Shown here one piece after another: positions 1-8,903 of a DNA stretch of 24,397 nucleotides (positions are counted from its first letter, which is position 1; each line of letters starts with the position of its first letter). Under the pieces are notes generated by a model. It was not told where the DNA came from. It saw nothing but the letters and a program-made list of their open reading frames with translations, and made no database searches. The DNA lies in the NCBI GenBank assembly GCA_043746815.1, contig JAYTQG010000106.1, forward strand, positions 1 to 24,397, read 5' to 3'. This DNA comes from JAYTQG01 sp043746815 (GTDB taxonomy: Bacteria > Actinomycetota > Thermoleophilia > Miltoncostaeales > Miltoncostaeaceae). Made by a program: the position numbers and the translations under genes.

Positions 1-2
1 AT

Positions 3-1508
3 ATTGCCGCCGCAGGAGGCCACTGCTACGGGTTCTCGGCGTTCGGGATGGGTCTTGCTGACGGCACACGGTCGGCGGGTAGCTATCCGCTCATCGGAAC
101 TCCTGCACGGCCCGCGGCGTTTGACATCGCAGCGGCGGGCGGACCGTCGTACCAAGCTCGGCGTGAGATCGCGAAGGGGTTCACGCTGCAATACAGCCGC
201 GAGCTCGCGTTTCTCTCAGGGATCTCGAGGGGTGTTGGCGGCTTCCAGAACCTGCACGACAGCCTCACGCGTGAACTTGCGGAGGGGCGCCCTGTCGGGA
301 TTCGCATCCAAGACTCGCTGATAAGCGGGCACGCCGTCACTGCCTATGACCTCACGGACAATGGTGATGGAAGCTTCGATATCTGGATCGACGACTCCAA
401 CGCTCCCCTTCCGCGAACCGACGACGAGCCGGGCAACGCGCCAGCCACCGTGAGGGCGCTCACCAGCCACATCCACATCGACCGGTCCGGCTGGAAAGGA
501 GTTCGCAGCTTCCGTACCAGCGGCGCGGTGGTTTCGAGCCCAGACTGGACGGGCGGCTTCGGCAGTATGGACCTCTACACCGTCGCGCAGCTCCGCGGCC
601 AGCACCGCCTCATCACCGGGCTGCCGGACCTGATTCGAGTGATCGTTTCGGGGAGCGCTCCGGGGGCCGATCCAACTGGGATCACACCCATCCAACGAAT
701 CGATCCGAAGGCAGCGACGGCGACCGTTCTTGCGGCTGGCGCTGGCGGGGCGAATGCCATGGGCATCTTCGGGAAGGGATACGCGGCCTCGGTCGCAATG
801 CGCCAAGGAGGGGGCCGCGCCACCTTCGACCCGCGAACCGGCCAGCTCGGGCTCACCGGCACAGGTGAAACCAAGGCTACCCTTGACCTCGCGCGTACGT
901 CAGCAGCTGGGAGTGTGACGGCTGGTCTCGACATCGCCGGTGGCGGGAGCAGCATCGTCACGGTTAGCCGAGCCGGAGTCGCTGACATCACCCACACCGG
1001 AACTGCGGCGACAGTTTCGCTGCGCCTCGGGAGCACCCGGGCCGGCCGCATGCCGTCCGGTACTCGTTCACAGGCGATCCGCCTTGGAGCGGGGGAACGC
1101 CTGTCGGTCAAGCTTGCCGGAGGTCGTGTCGTCGGCACCGTCACCCGAGGTGGTACGGCTCGCCGCCTTGCGATCGTCGACACGCTCACGCCCCCACGTC
1201 GCCCCATCATCCGGCGTGTCGCTGTCACACGTGGGAACGGCAACCTCGTGGTGACCTCCTCCATCCGGGTGGCGGGGAAGGCCTCCGACCCCGTGTCGAT
1301 CGGCCTCGCGGTCCTTCGCGGCAAGAAGGTGGTCTACCGGACCTCCCTCGCAACGGATCCGGAGGCGCTTCGCAAACCACTCGTCATCTCCACGGGGCGG
1401 ATCGCGAACCCGAAGGGCCTGCGAGTCGTGCTCGTTGCGACGGCCTTCCGGGTGGCTGGTGGAGCCACCGAAGCGGCCAGCTCCGGGAAGATCACCAACG
1501 TGAAGTAG
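3..1508 (+). CDS. Papain-like cysteine protease, C-terminal part (5' end outside window)
   Basis: The frame is open from the left window edge, so the start lies outside. The first residues read GGHCYGFSAFGMG, which looks like the nucleophile motif of papain-fold peptidases (Cys codon at 24-26). About 100 residues on is GHAVTAYDL (His codon 330-332), followed by a hydrophobic strand ending IWIDDSNAP (390-401), in the place where these enzymes carry the third catalytic Asp/Asn. The order Cys, His, Asp/Asn is the basis of the call. From about 520 onward the protein is Gly/Ala/Thr-rich beta sequence with no recognised domain, probably one or two beta-sandwich modules (the last about 1198-1505), as is common in secreted actinobacterial proteins. 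A signal peptide cannot be checked. The ATG at 48 lies after the catalytic Cys and is not the start. Substrate unknown. Confidence 0.75.
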   Translation: MAAAGGHCYGFSAFGMGLADGTRSAGSYPLIGTPARPAAFDIAAAGGPSYQARREIAKGFTLQYSRELAFLSGISRGVGGFQNLHDSLTRELAEGRPVGIRIQDSLISGHAVTAYDLTDNGDGSFDIWIDDSNAPLPRTDDEPGNAPATVRALTSHIHIDRSGWKGVRSFRTSGAVVSSPDWTGGFGSMDLYTVAQLRGQHRLITGLPDLIRVIVSGSAPGADPTGITPIQRIDPKAATATVLAAGAGGANAMGIFGKGYAASVAMRQGGGRATFDPRTGQLGLTGTGETKATLDLARTSAAGSVTAGLDIAGGGSSIVTVSRAGVADITHTGTAATVSLRLGSTRAGRMPSGTRSQAIRLGAGERLSVKLAGGRVVGTVTRGGTARRLAIVDTLTPPRRPIIRRVAVTRGNGNLVVTSSIRVAGKASDPVSIGLAVLRGKKVVYRTSLATDPEALRKPLVISTGRIANPKGLRVVLVATAFRVAGGATEAASSGKITNVK

Positions 1509-1531
1509 GTGACCTGCTCGGAGAAGAAGGT

Positions 1532-1605
1532 GGTCCGGTGACACTGCGAGGGTGCGTCACCGGACCGTACGGGCGCGAGCTGGGTCCCGGTCCCTGCTCG
1601 CGCCC
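1532..1605 (+). terminator. Two tandem perfect hairpins after the protease gene
   Basis: The first hairpin has 11-bp arms GGTCCGGTGAC (1532-1542) and GTCACCGGACC (1556-1566) around a 13-base loop. The second has 10-bp arms GGGCGCGAGC (1571-1580) and GCTCGCGCCC (1596-1605) around a 15-base loop. They begin 23 bases after the protease stop codon. There is no T-tract, which is common for actinobacterial terminators. A tandem terminator separating the protease from uvrB is the simplest reading. Confidence 0.6.
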
Positions 1606-1616
1606 TCCCGACAAAA

Positions 1617-1668
1617 CGAAACCCGTTTCGCCGGTCGAAATGAGTATGGGCCGAGTTGGCCCGTTTCG
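1617..1668. promoter_or_regulatory. Cluster of CGAAA/TTTCG boxes upstream of uvrB
   Basis: Four 5-base boxes lie in 52 bases: CGAAA at 1617, TTTCG at 1626, CGAAA at 1636 and TTTCG at 1664. The first two form the palindrome CGAAACCCGTTTCG (1617-1630), and CCCGTTTCG recurs at 1660-1668. The cluster ends 84 bases before the uvrB start, so it could be an operator. It does not match a LexA box that I recognise, and a chance arrangement is possible. Confidence 0.25.
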
Positions 1669-1738
1669 GCAATTCAGGAGGTTTCAGCGCGACCTCAGAC
1701 GGTTGTCTAGCCGGGCGTCCAGTTGACGGACGGTCGAC

Positions 1739-1744
1739 TACCAT
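1739..1744 (+). promoter_or_regulatory. Candidate -10 element for leaderless uvrB
   Basis: TACCAT fits the TANNNT pattern of actinobacterial -10 elements and ends 8 bases before the uvrB ATG, so transcription would start at or next to the start codon. No Shine-Dalgarno sequence precedes the ATG, which fits a leaderless mRNA. No convincing -35 is seen at the usual distance; a TTGACG at 1723 is too close. Confidence 0.3.
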
Positions 1745-1752
1745 CCGTTCGC

Positions 1753-3792
1753 ATGGGGACCTTCGCGATCAGCCAGCAGTACCAGCCCTCTGGAAGCCAA
1801 CCAGCGGCGATCGAGAGCCTGCTCGCGGGCATCGACGCCGGTGAGCGGTACCAGACACTCCTTGGGGTGACTGGCTCCGGCAAGACCTTCACGATGGCGA
1901 ACCTGATCAGCGCCTCGGGCCGCCCGGCGCTCGTCATCGCCCATAACAAGACGCTTGCCGCCCAGCTCTGCAACGAGTTTCGGGAGTTCTTGCCCGAAGC
2001 CGCTGTTGAGTACTTCGTCAGCTACTACGACTACTACCAGCCCGAGGCGTACATCGCCGCCAGTGACACGTACATCGAGAAGGACTCGTCGATCAACGAT
2101 GAGATCGATCGCTTGCGCCACTCCGCCACGGCGGCGCTGCTTGCGCGGCGCGATGTCGTGATCGTCGCCTCCGTCTCGTGCATCTACGGAATCGGTTCTC
2201 CCGAGCGCTACCGCGACGGGGTGCTGATTTTGCGCACCGGTGAGGAGCACCCGCGCGAGGGGATCTTCCGCTGGCTGGTGGACGTCCAATACCAACGCAA
2301 CGACATGGTCCTGGAGCGTGGCCGCTTCCGGGTGCGTGGCGATGTGATCGAAGTGCAACCCGCCGACTCGGAGACCGCCTACCGGATCAGCCTCTTCGGG
2401 GACGAGGTGGAGAGCCTGATCCACTTCCACCCGTTGACCGGCGAGGTCCTGGACCAGCCTGTGCACGTCGCGATCTTCCCGGCGACGCACTACATCACGC
2501 CCCGCGAGACGATGGAACGTGCACTTCACGAGATTCGTGAGGAGCTTGAGATCCAGCACGCCAAGTTCATGTCCGAGGGACGTCTCGTTGAGGCCCACCG
2601 TATCCGCCAGCGCACCGAGTACGACCTGGAGATGATGCGGGAGCTTGGCTTCTGCTCTGGGATCGAGAACTACTCCCGCATCTTCGATGGGCGCCCGCCA
2701 GGCTCGGCCCCGTACACCCTGATCGACTTTTTCCCGGATGACTTTCTGTGCTTGGTGGACGAGTCGCATCAGACCATGCCCCAGGTGCGTGGCATGTACG
2801 AGGGCGACCGCTCCCGCAAGATCGCGCTTGTCGACAACGGTTTCCGGCTGCCCTCGGCGATGGACAACCGGCCACTGCAGTTTGCAGAGTTCATCGAACG
2901 GGTGGGGCAGACGGTGTTTGTCTCGGCGACGCCCGGTGAGTTCGAGCGGCGCGTCTCGCCGCGGATCGTGGAGCAGATCGTTCGTCCCACGGGCCTTGTG
3001 GACCCCGAAATTGAGGTGCGCCCGACACAAAATCAGGTGGACGACCTGATGAACGAGATCAAGGCGCGCTCGGATCGGAACGAGCGGGTGCTGATTACGA
3101 CCCTGACGAAGCGCATGGCGGAGGACCTGACCGAGTACCTGCACGATCACGGCCTGAAGGTGCGCTATCTGCACTCCGATATCGACACGATCGAGCGAAT
3201 CAAGATCGTCCGCGAGTTGCGCCTTGGCGAGTTCGACGCGCTCGTGGGTGTCAACCTTCTCCGCGAGGGACTGGACCTGCCGGAGGTCACCCTCGTCGCG
3301 ATCTTGGACGCCGACAAGGAGGGTTTCCTCCGCGGGGAGACAGCCCTGATTCAGACCGTCGGACGTGCCGCCCGTCATGTCGAGGGGCGCGTGATCATGT
3401 ACGCCGACAAGGTGTCGGACGCAATGGCCAAGGCCATCTCCGAGACCGACCGACGCCGCGCGATTCAGGTGCAGTGGAACACCGACAACAACGTCACGCC
3501 GACGTCGATCATCAAGGGCGTCTCCGACATAGCCGAGTTCCTGGGGCTTTCGGGTTCGGGCAGCGGTCGCGGGAAGCGCTCACGTCGCGACAAGCCCGAC
3601 GGGGCGACTCCTCACACGAACGTGGACACCACCGAACTGCTGCGCCGAGCGGTTGAGCTTGAAGAGGAGATGCTGACCGCCGCCGAGGACCTGCGGTTCG
3701 AGCGGGCTGCCGAGCTCCGCGACGACCTGAAAGAGGTTCGCGCGGCGCTTGAGTCTCGCGCCGATGTTGCTGAGTCGGGTCGGCGGACGTGA
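1753..3792 (+). CDS. uvrB: Excinuclease ABC subunit UvrB
   Basis: UvrB is the damage-verifying helicase-like subunit of UvrABC nucleotide excision repair. It is loaded by UvrA and recruits UvrC. The 679-residue product is near the usual family length. Visible in order: Walker A GVTGSGKT (38-45); the aromatic beta-hairpin region YFVSYYDYYQPEAY that inserts at the lesion; the DESH box (336-339); helicase motifs including TTLTKRMAEDLTEYL and QTVGRAAR; and a C-terminal UVR coiled-coil domain (about 626-664) for UvrC contact. The ATG at 1753 gives the canonical N-terminus; an in-frame TTG at 1723 would add ten atypical residues. The N-terminal box reads PSGSQP where PSGDQP is usual. No uvrA or uvrC is in the window. 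Confidence 0.98.
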   Translation: MGTFAISQQYQPSGSQPAAIESLLAGIDAGERYQTLLGVTGSGKTFTMANLISASGRPALVIAHNKTLAAQLCNEFREFLPEAAVEYFVSYYDYYQPEAYIAASDTYIEKDSSINDEIDRLRHSATAALLARRDVVIVASVSCIYGIGSPERYRDGVLILRTGEEHPREGIFRWLVDVQYQRNDMVLERGRFRVRGDVIEVQPADSETAYRISLFGDEVESLIHFHPLTGEVLDQPVHVAIFPATHYITPRETMERALHEIREELEIQHAKFMSEGRLVEAHRIRQRTEYDLEMMRELGFCSGIENYSRIFDGRPPGSAPYTLIDFFPDDFLCLVDESHQTMPQVRGMYEGDRSRKIALVDNGFRLPSAMDNRPLQFAEFIERVGQTVFVSATPGEFERRVSPRIVEQIVRPTGLVDPEIEVRPTQNQVDDLMNEIKARSDRNERVLITTLTKRMAEDLTEYLHDHGLKVRYLHSDIDTIERIKIVRELRLGEFDALVGVNLLREGLDLPEVTLVAILDADKEGFLRGETALIQTVGRAARHVEGRVIMYADKVSDAMAKAISETDRRRAIQVQWNTDNNVTPTSIIKGVSDIAEFLGLSGSGSGRGKRSRRDKPDGATPHTNVDTTELLRRAVELEEEMLTAAEDLRFERAAELRDDLKEVRAALESRADVAESGRRT

Positions 3793-4013
3793 CCGCGATT
3801 CCAGATCCTGACGCGATTGTCTTCCGGACGCTCGCCGCCCCGGGTCTGGATGAGGACGACGTCGTCGCTGCGATGAGCGGCCAGTCCGGGAGAGGCGCGT
3901 GTTGGGGCGATGGGATGCCACCACCGGTCGCAGCCCCGGGTCACGCGGAACCCGCCAGCGAACGCCAGCGCCGTCACGACGAGATCTTGAGGCGCTGGCA
4001 CCCGATTTCCTGA
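3789..4013 (+). CDS. Possible small hypothetical protein coupled to uvrB
   Basis: A 74-residue frame starts with GTG overlapping the uvrB stop by 4 bases (GTGA), an arrangement typical of translational coupling. The product is hydrophilic, rich in Asp, Pro and Arg, with no motif I recognise; it ends with a basic stretch ERQRRHDEILRRWHPIS. The opposite strand is also open here, so coding is not certain. If it is not a gene, 3793-4113 is a 321-base untranslated stretch before the lipoprotein gene. Confidence 0.35.
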   Translation: MTAIPDPDAIVFRTLAAPGLDEDDVVAAMSGQSGRGACWGDGMPPPVAAPGHAEPASERQRRHDEILRRWHPIS

Positions 4014-4017
4014 AGTA

Positions 4018-4031
4018 CGGGGATTTCCCCG
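4018..4031. promoter_or_regulatory. Palindrome CGGGGATTTCCCCG, candidate operator
   Basis: This is a perfect 6-2-6 palindrome ending 82 bases before the lipoprotein start. Near-identical palindromes occur at 10943-10956 and 11065-11078, each upstream of another secreted-protein gene. It could instead be a short terminator hairpin for the uvrB unit, but the stem is small and there is no T-tract. The recurrence favours a protein-binding site. Confidence 0.4.
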
Positions 4032-4113
4032 TCGCCCTCGGCAAGGAATCGCGCGAGGGTTCGCCTCCATGAGAACTGTCCGCGAGTCGTCCGTCACGAA
4101 TGAGGAGAAGACC

Positions 4114-4722
4114 ATGTTTGCGCGCCGTGCACCGTCATTCGCCAACCTTCCAAATTTGGGCCTCCTTGTTGTCAGTGCCACCCTGCTCGCCGGGTGCGGG
4201 GGTTCGGATACCCCCGCCGCCCCTGCCTCGTCGAACGCGAGTAGTGCCACCCCCTCTGCGGGTGAACCCAGCGGCACCTGCGCTACCAACGCTATCGCGG
4301 CGCAGCTTTGCGCCATGGTCAACATCACGGGCGACGCCCCAGTGAGCGGATCGACCTCCGGCCTCATCCTCACCGACAACTGCGCCGACTTCGCGAACGG
4401 CAAGGCGAGTGGCCTCAGTAGAGGTGGCCTCGATCTTCCAACGGAGTTTGCCCCCATCGACTCCGTCACAGTTACCCCCTCGATTAAGGTCGTCGACTAC
4501 TCCGGCCCCGGGGGCTACGCGGGTGACAGGGTGACGGGCCTCGCAGGTGCGCCAGGGCTCCTGGTCAACCTTGACGAGTTCAACACCAACGCCGGGGGCA
4601 GCGTCGACGTGATCGTGGCCGCTGACGGCTCCGGAACCGTCACCTACACCGGTATCAAGAACGCCGCCGGGACCAAGAGTGTTTCAGGAAAGATTAAGTT
4701 CACCTGCAAGGAAAAGGGATGA
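4114..4722 (+). CDS. Secreted lipoprotein of unknown function
   Basis: The 202-residue product has basic residues near the N-terminus, a hydrophobic stretch (about 14-26) and the lipobox LLAGC with Cys28 as the lipidation site, so it should be anchored on the outer face of the membrane. A Ser/Ala/Pro-rich spacer follows (about 31-55), then a globular part with four Cys. The C-terminal pattern of Gly-Ser-rich strands ending VSGKIKFTC resembles small actinobacterial lipoproteins in general, but I cannot name a family. The ATG at 4114 is chosen because GAGGAG (4102-4107) lies 6 bases upstream; an upstream ATG at 4069 has no such site. Its stop overlaps the next start (ATGA), so the two are probably one operon. 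Confidence 0.8.
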   Translation: MFARRAPSFANLPNLGLLVVSATLLAGCGGSDTPAAPASSNASSATPSAGEPSGTCATNAIAAQLCAMVNITGDAPVSGSTSGLILTDNCADFANGKASGLSRGGLDLPTEFAPIDSVTVTPSIKVVDYSGPGGYAGDRVTGLAGAPGLLVNLDEFNTNAGGSVDVIVAADGSGTVTYTGIKNAAGTKSVSGKIKFTCKEKG

Positions 4723-6182
4723 ACGTTCGCATGCGCACGCAACTGAACGGAGCGCTCGCCGTGCTCGCCCTCACGGCCGGTGTCGCGTCGGCCAACCCGT
4801 CAGCACCGGTGATCCAGACAACCTTCCCCGGCCCCTTGAGTCAGTCCAGTCCGACCATTCAATGGACCGACGCGACCTTCGATGGCGACGCACAGCGCGA
4901 CCGGTACTACGTCCTCACGATCGCCGACAAGTCAGCGGGCACGCTGCAACAGGTCAACGTTCCGGTACCGCCGGTTTCCACCGGTAGCGTCAGCGTGCAG
5001 ACTCCGCCACTGACGCCGTTCCACTCCTACGCGTTCTATGTTCACGCCAACGAACTCGACACGCGTGAGTGCGGTTTCTTTCCACGTCCCGACTGTCAGT
5101 ACGGCCCAGGGCCTGAGAGCGCACCGCCGCCATACGACGTCATCTACGACCCGGACGGGCCCCGGGTGGATATGTTCGAGCATCGCGCCGACGTCAACGT
5201 GCCGTCATTCGCAGTCGAGGTTAAGGTTCATGACGTATTTCGTGTCACGGGGATCGAATTCACCGAGGCGAGTTCGTTTTCATGTTCGAGTCTTGCGCCT
5301 GCAGGTTCGTGCTTTCTGGCTAACCTCACGGGGGCAGGGTGGGACGGCACGGTTCGACTCCCGCTGAGCCCTGGTCCCGATGGCCGTCGGACGGTCAGGG
5401 CACGGTTCCGGGATTCCGCAGTCCCAGCGTCAAACCCCTGCTCGTTCTGCTTCGATTTTGATCTTCCGGGAAACGTCTCGTCGGTGCAAACGGTGACAGT
5501 TCTTCTTGATACGCGCAAGCCAACGATTTCGTTGGTGCAGAGCACCTCGTCGGCGATCACCGGAGTGCCGGTCGCGTTTGACGCGTCTAACTCGAAGGAT
5601 GGCACGAGTAGTTCCATCGACAGCGGCCTTCCTCAAGATGGCGGATTCGATTGGGACTTCGGTGACAGAGGAAAGGGCTCCGGCCCTTCCGTTTCCCACA
5701 CGTACACCGTTCCCGGTACGTATCGGGGCACGGTCGAACTTACGGACAATGCGAGGAACGTCCAGACACAGGCGTTTTCGGTGACGGTGACCAAGCCGGT
5801 TCCCGCCCCCACTGGGACCGCTCCCTCGGGGACCGTCGCCCCTGGGAGTGCCGCAACACCCGCTGCTGGTGGCGCGACGACCTCGCCGGGCGGCGTGGTG
5901 AGCGGTGGTGCGACGCCGGTGGGTGGGGTGAGGGTCGGTCGTCTTGTTCGATTTGGGAAGTATCGGGCTCACCGTCTGGGACGCGTTCGGGTGTCGGCCT
6001 CCGCGGTGACGACCTTTGTGGGTGCGCTCCGGCAGGGAAAGCGCACCATTCAACGGATCGGTGTGACGGGCGGCCCGGGAACGGTGACCCTCGGCTTCAT
6101 CCCACCGAAGGCCGGTCGCTACGTCCTATCCGTCACCGGTGCCGGCGTCGCACAAACGCTCCCGATCACCGTCAGGCGGTAG
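4719..6182 (+). CDS. Secreted PKD-domain protein
   Basis: The 487-residue product starts with a clear signal peptide (hydrophobic stretch about 9-22, likely cleavage after ASA, before NPSAP). The N-terminal half is beta-rich, resembling fibronectin/Ig-type modules, and contains Cys pairs that may be disulphides. Residues about 266-360 form a PKD domain, shown by FDASNSKD, then DWDFGDRG, then HTYTVPGTYRGTVELTD. A Gly/Thr/Ala/Pro-rich linker (about 365-405) leads to a basic C-terminal beta domain. PKD domains usually mediate surface or carbohydrate interactions; no catalytic motif is seen. The start overlaps the lipoprotein stop by 4 bases. The stop lies only 3 bases from the stop of the convergent regulator gene. 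Confidence 0.85.
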   Translation: MNVRMRTQLNGALAVLALTAGVASANPSAPVIQTTFPGPLSQSSPTIQWTDATFDGDAQRDRYYVLTIADKSAGTLQQVNVPVPPVSTGSVSVQTPPLTPFHSYAFYVHANELDTRECGFFPRPDCQYGPGPESAPPPYDVIYDPDGPRVDMFEHRADVNVPSFAVEVKVHDVFRVTGIEFTEASSFSCSSLAPAGSCFLANLTGAGWDGTVRLPLSPGPDGRRTVRARFRDSAVPASNPCSFCFDFDLPGNVSSVQTVTVLLDTRKPTISLVQSTSSAITGVPVAFDASNSKDGTSSSIDSGLPQDGGFDWDFGDRGKGSGPSVSHTYTVPGTYRGTVELTDNARNVQTQAFSVTVTKPVPAPTGTAPSGTVAPGSAATPAAGGATTSPGGVVSGGATPVGGVRVGRLVRFGKYRAHRLGRVRVSASAVTTFVGALRQGKRTIQRIGVTGGPGTVTLGFIPPKAGRYVLSVTGAGVAQTLPITVRR

Positions 6183-6185
6183 GCG

Positions 6186-8894
6186 CTATCTATCTCGCTC
6201 CGGAGTCGCCGCCGAGTACAGGCGCGCAAGCTCGGTCCGATTTCGGAGGCTCAGCTTCCGGTAGATGCGTGACAGGTGCATTTCGATCGTCTTCGGACTG
6301 AGGAACAGCAGCGATGCCGCTTCGCGCGTCGTTGCCCCGTTGGCGACGACCTGCGCGACCCGTTCTTCAGCTGGGGTCAGCAGGCGTTCGCTGTCACGCG
6401 CGATGTGGACCGCCGCGACGGTGCCAAGCTCGTCCAATTGGCGGAGCGTCGCCGCACACCAGGGATCGGCTCCCGCCGCGGTAAAGCGCTCCAAGGCTCG
6501 GGCCAAGGCAGCTCGAGCCTCATGCTCGCGGCCCCCGGCATGGAGGCGCTGACCGTAGACAAGGTCGGTGCGCGCCTTCGCGAAAGGGCCGTCGTCGGCC
6601 ACGCTGTGAGCGGCTACTGAGGCCTCGAACGCCTGGTCGATTCCATCCAACGGCGCAAGGAGAAGGTCGAGACGTCGAACGCCCGGCACCAGCACCGGAG
6701 ACAAAATCGAAGCGCGCGCGTGCTCGACAATTGCAACCGCGTCGAGGTGTCCTAGCTGTACGGCCAGTTCTGCCCGGTCGGTTACGTATTCCCCGTGCAG
6801 GGTTGCCAGGTTGCCCAGCGGCGGGAGCGTTTCCCGCAGCGGGTCAAGTTCATCGAAGGCCCCCTGGAGATCGCCCGCAGTCCACTTCGAAATGGCGCGG
6901 CTCACCGCAAACCCTGGATTGAGAGACGGGGCGAAGATCAGACGCGGATCAGCGGTGATCGTCGATAGGGTGGCCACATCGCCAAGGTGCGCGCAGGCGA
7001 CCGACGCGATCACGGCGGAGTGCGAGAGGGGGAGCGGCCCGGCGCCCTCGCTGGCAAGTTCATACCCCTCCAAGGCGGACCGACGTGCCTCCCGCAGTAG
7101 GCCGCGCTGAAGAAACACGGTACCGATGAAGGCCTGCAGCCACGCGGCAGCCGGTCCGTTTCCGATTCGCCGGGCGGCGTGGAGCATACGCTCGGCGTGG
7201 GCCTGACCCTCGCTCGCTAACCCAGTCGCCAGCGCGAGAAACGCCAGGGGTGACGCCATCATCGGGTCACCGTCGACGGTCTCCTCCAGTGCAGCCTGGG
7301 TCTGCGCCGCGGCCTCGTCCACGTCACCCCACACCATCAGCGCGGACGCATGCCGAACGTGAGCGAGTATTCCGCGGCCGAAGTAGCCCGACGCGGGAAC
7401 CGTCGGCTTGCCTCCCAACATGTCGTCCGGGGTGCCGATTTTTCCGACCTGCCAAATGAGCGCAAACTCGCTGCCGCGAAGGACATCGGCCCGAAACGGG
7501 TCAACGGCCCGGATGCCCGGTTCGTGCTCCGCGATAAATGCCGGGAGCGACGTGATGTCACCGGACCACGCCATCACCATCGCCGTCAAAATCCGCGCAT
7601 CGGCGACCAGCTCGGGATCGGTGGAGATCTCGATCACCCGGCCGATGATTTCCCGGGGATCACCGCTGATGCCCGCGATCATGCCCGCCGCGGCGAGCAG
7701 CCGTCGCGCGCGCAGCTCCCGGTCGGGCGTGATCTCGGCGGATCGAAGCCACGCGGCGGCCGCCGCGGAACGGTCACCGCGCGCCGCCGCATCACCGGCG
7801 ACTCCCTCCAGGGCGTCGGCTCGATCGGCGTCTACGCCGTCAACAGCGAGCGCCTCATGCCAGATTTTCCTCGTTCCGCGCAATGCCCCGGCGACATCAG
7901 CATGCGCCGCTCGCCGCTGCTTCGGTGTGGCGACGGCGAGGATGGCCGTGCGGACCAGTGGGTGGCGAATCTGCAGGGTCCCATTGGATCTCGCCAAGAG
8001 GCCGGCTCCCTCGGCTTCGTCCAACCCCGCTGCTGAATCGCCGATGACCTCGGCGAGCGTCCCAAGCTCCAGTTCACCGATGGTTGCGACGGCCCGTGCG
8101 ATGCGTTGGCCGTGGGTCGAGAGTCGCTGGTAGCCCTCGGAGAACGTTTCCACCAAGCGATTGCCCACAGCGGGCGAGCTTGGGAGTGGGGTGTCGCCCG
8201 TTGCTTGGGCTGAGGTCAGGTGCCGCGCCAACTCGGTGACGCCCAGCGGGTTACCTCCCGTAATCGCCGCAATCTTCTTCGCGACCGGACCCGCCACCTG
8301 ATGGAGGGAAGTGGACTGGGCAAGCACTGCAGTTTCGTCGTCGCCCAGCCCAGTGACGGTGACCTCATCGAACCCGAGGTCCGGTCCGGTGATCGGACTG
8401 GAATCGCGTACCGCGGCCACAACGGCGATGGGGTCGTTTGCAATCCGGCGGAACACGAAGCCGAAGATGTCTCGCGAGGTGGGGTCGACAAACTGAAAAT
8501 CGTCGACCAGGAGCAGCAATGGCGACTGGTCAGCCGCCGCACTGAGGAGTGACAGGAGGGCGGAGCCAACACCGAGTGGCTCCACGGCGACCGGCGGGCC
8601 GATACCGGTGATCGAATCGAGAAGGGTCTCCTCGCGGTCGGTGAGGTTGGCGCGCGCGTCCCGGAGGCAATGGACGAGGCCAACAAGGCCAGCGTAGGTC
8701 ACTCCGGTCTCGGTGTCGCTGCAGGAAAGGCTGATCGTCTGGAAGCCCTTGGTGTTGGACTCGATCTGCCGGAGGATCGCTGTCTTGCCCACCCCGGCTT
8801 CCCCACGAAGGAGCACTCCGCGACCGCGGCCATCGCGCACCCGGTCAAGGAGGGCGCCAATTTGGTCAAGCTCGGGCTGACGGCCGATGATCAC
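6186..8894 (-). CDS. LAL-family LuxR-type transcriptional regulator (ATPase plus HTH)
   Basis: The 902-residue size and layout match the large ATP-binding LuxR (LAL, MalT-like) regulators. An N-terminal AAA/STAND domain has Walker A GEAGVGKT (31-38) and Walker B LLLLVDD (126-132). A long helical middle (about 350-830), rich in Ala and Leu, is probably a TPR-like sensor scaffold. The C-terminal LuxR HTH (about 838-893) reads LTPAEERVAQVVANG and then SPKTIEMHLSRIYRKL. Such proteins usually activate target genes when an inducer and ATP promote oligomerisation; the inducer here is unknown. The GTG at 8894 gives MIIGRQPEL, the usual start of this domain. No Shine-Dalgarno is seen, and a TANNNT element just upstream suggests a leaderless mRNA. 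The gene starts 40 bases after the frame-broken secreted-protein gene. Confidence 0.93.
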   Translation of the reverse strand: MIIGRQPELDQIGALLDRVRDGRGRGVLLRGEAGVGKTAILRQIESNTKGFQTISLSCSDTETGVTYAGLVGLVHCLRDARANLTDREETLLDSITGIGPPVAVEPLGVGSALLSLLSAAADQSPLLLLVDDFQFVDPTSRDIFGFVFRRIANDPIAVVAAVRDSSPITGPDLGFDEVTVTGLGDDETAVLAQSTSLHQVAGPVAKKIAAITGGNPLGVTELARHLTSAQATGDTPLPSSPAVGNRLVETFSEGYQRLSTHGQRIARAVATIGELELGTLAEVIGDSAAGLDEAEGAGLLARSNGTLQIRHPLVRTAILAVATPKQRRAAHADVAGALRGTRKIWHEALAVDGVDADRADALEGVAGDAAARGDRSAAAAAWLRSAEITPDRELRARRLLAAAGMIAGISGDPREIIGRVIEISTDPELVADARILTAMVMAWSGDITSLPAFIAEHEPGIRAVDPFRADVLRGSEFALIWQVGKIGTPDDMLGGKPTVPASGYFGRGILAHVRHASALMVWGDVDEAAAQTQAALEETVDGDPMMASPLAFLALATGLASEGQAHAERMLHAARRIGNGPAAAWLQAFIGTVFLQRGLLREARRSALEGYELASEGAGPLPLSHSAVIASVACAHLGDVATLSTITADPRLIFAPSLNPGFAVSRAISKWTAGDLQGAFDELDPLRETLPPLGNLATLHGEYVTDRAELAVQLGHLDAVAIVEHARASILSPVLVPGVRRLDLLLAPLDGIDQAFEASVAAHSVADDGPFAKARTDLVYGQRLHAGGREHEARAALARALERFTAAGADPWCAATLRQLDELGTVAAVHIARDSERLLTPAEERVAQVVANGATTREAASLLFLSPKTIEMHLSRIYRKLSLRNRTELARLYSAATPERDR

Positions 8895-8903
8895 TCACGG
8901 GGG

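Noticed and set aside
1738..3378. 546-residue open frame on the - strand opposite uvrB
   Set aside because: It lies wholly within uvrB, which is certain; the antisense product is Arg/His/Leu/Val-rich without motifs and is a by-product of G+C-rich codon use.
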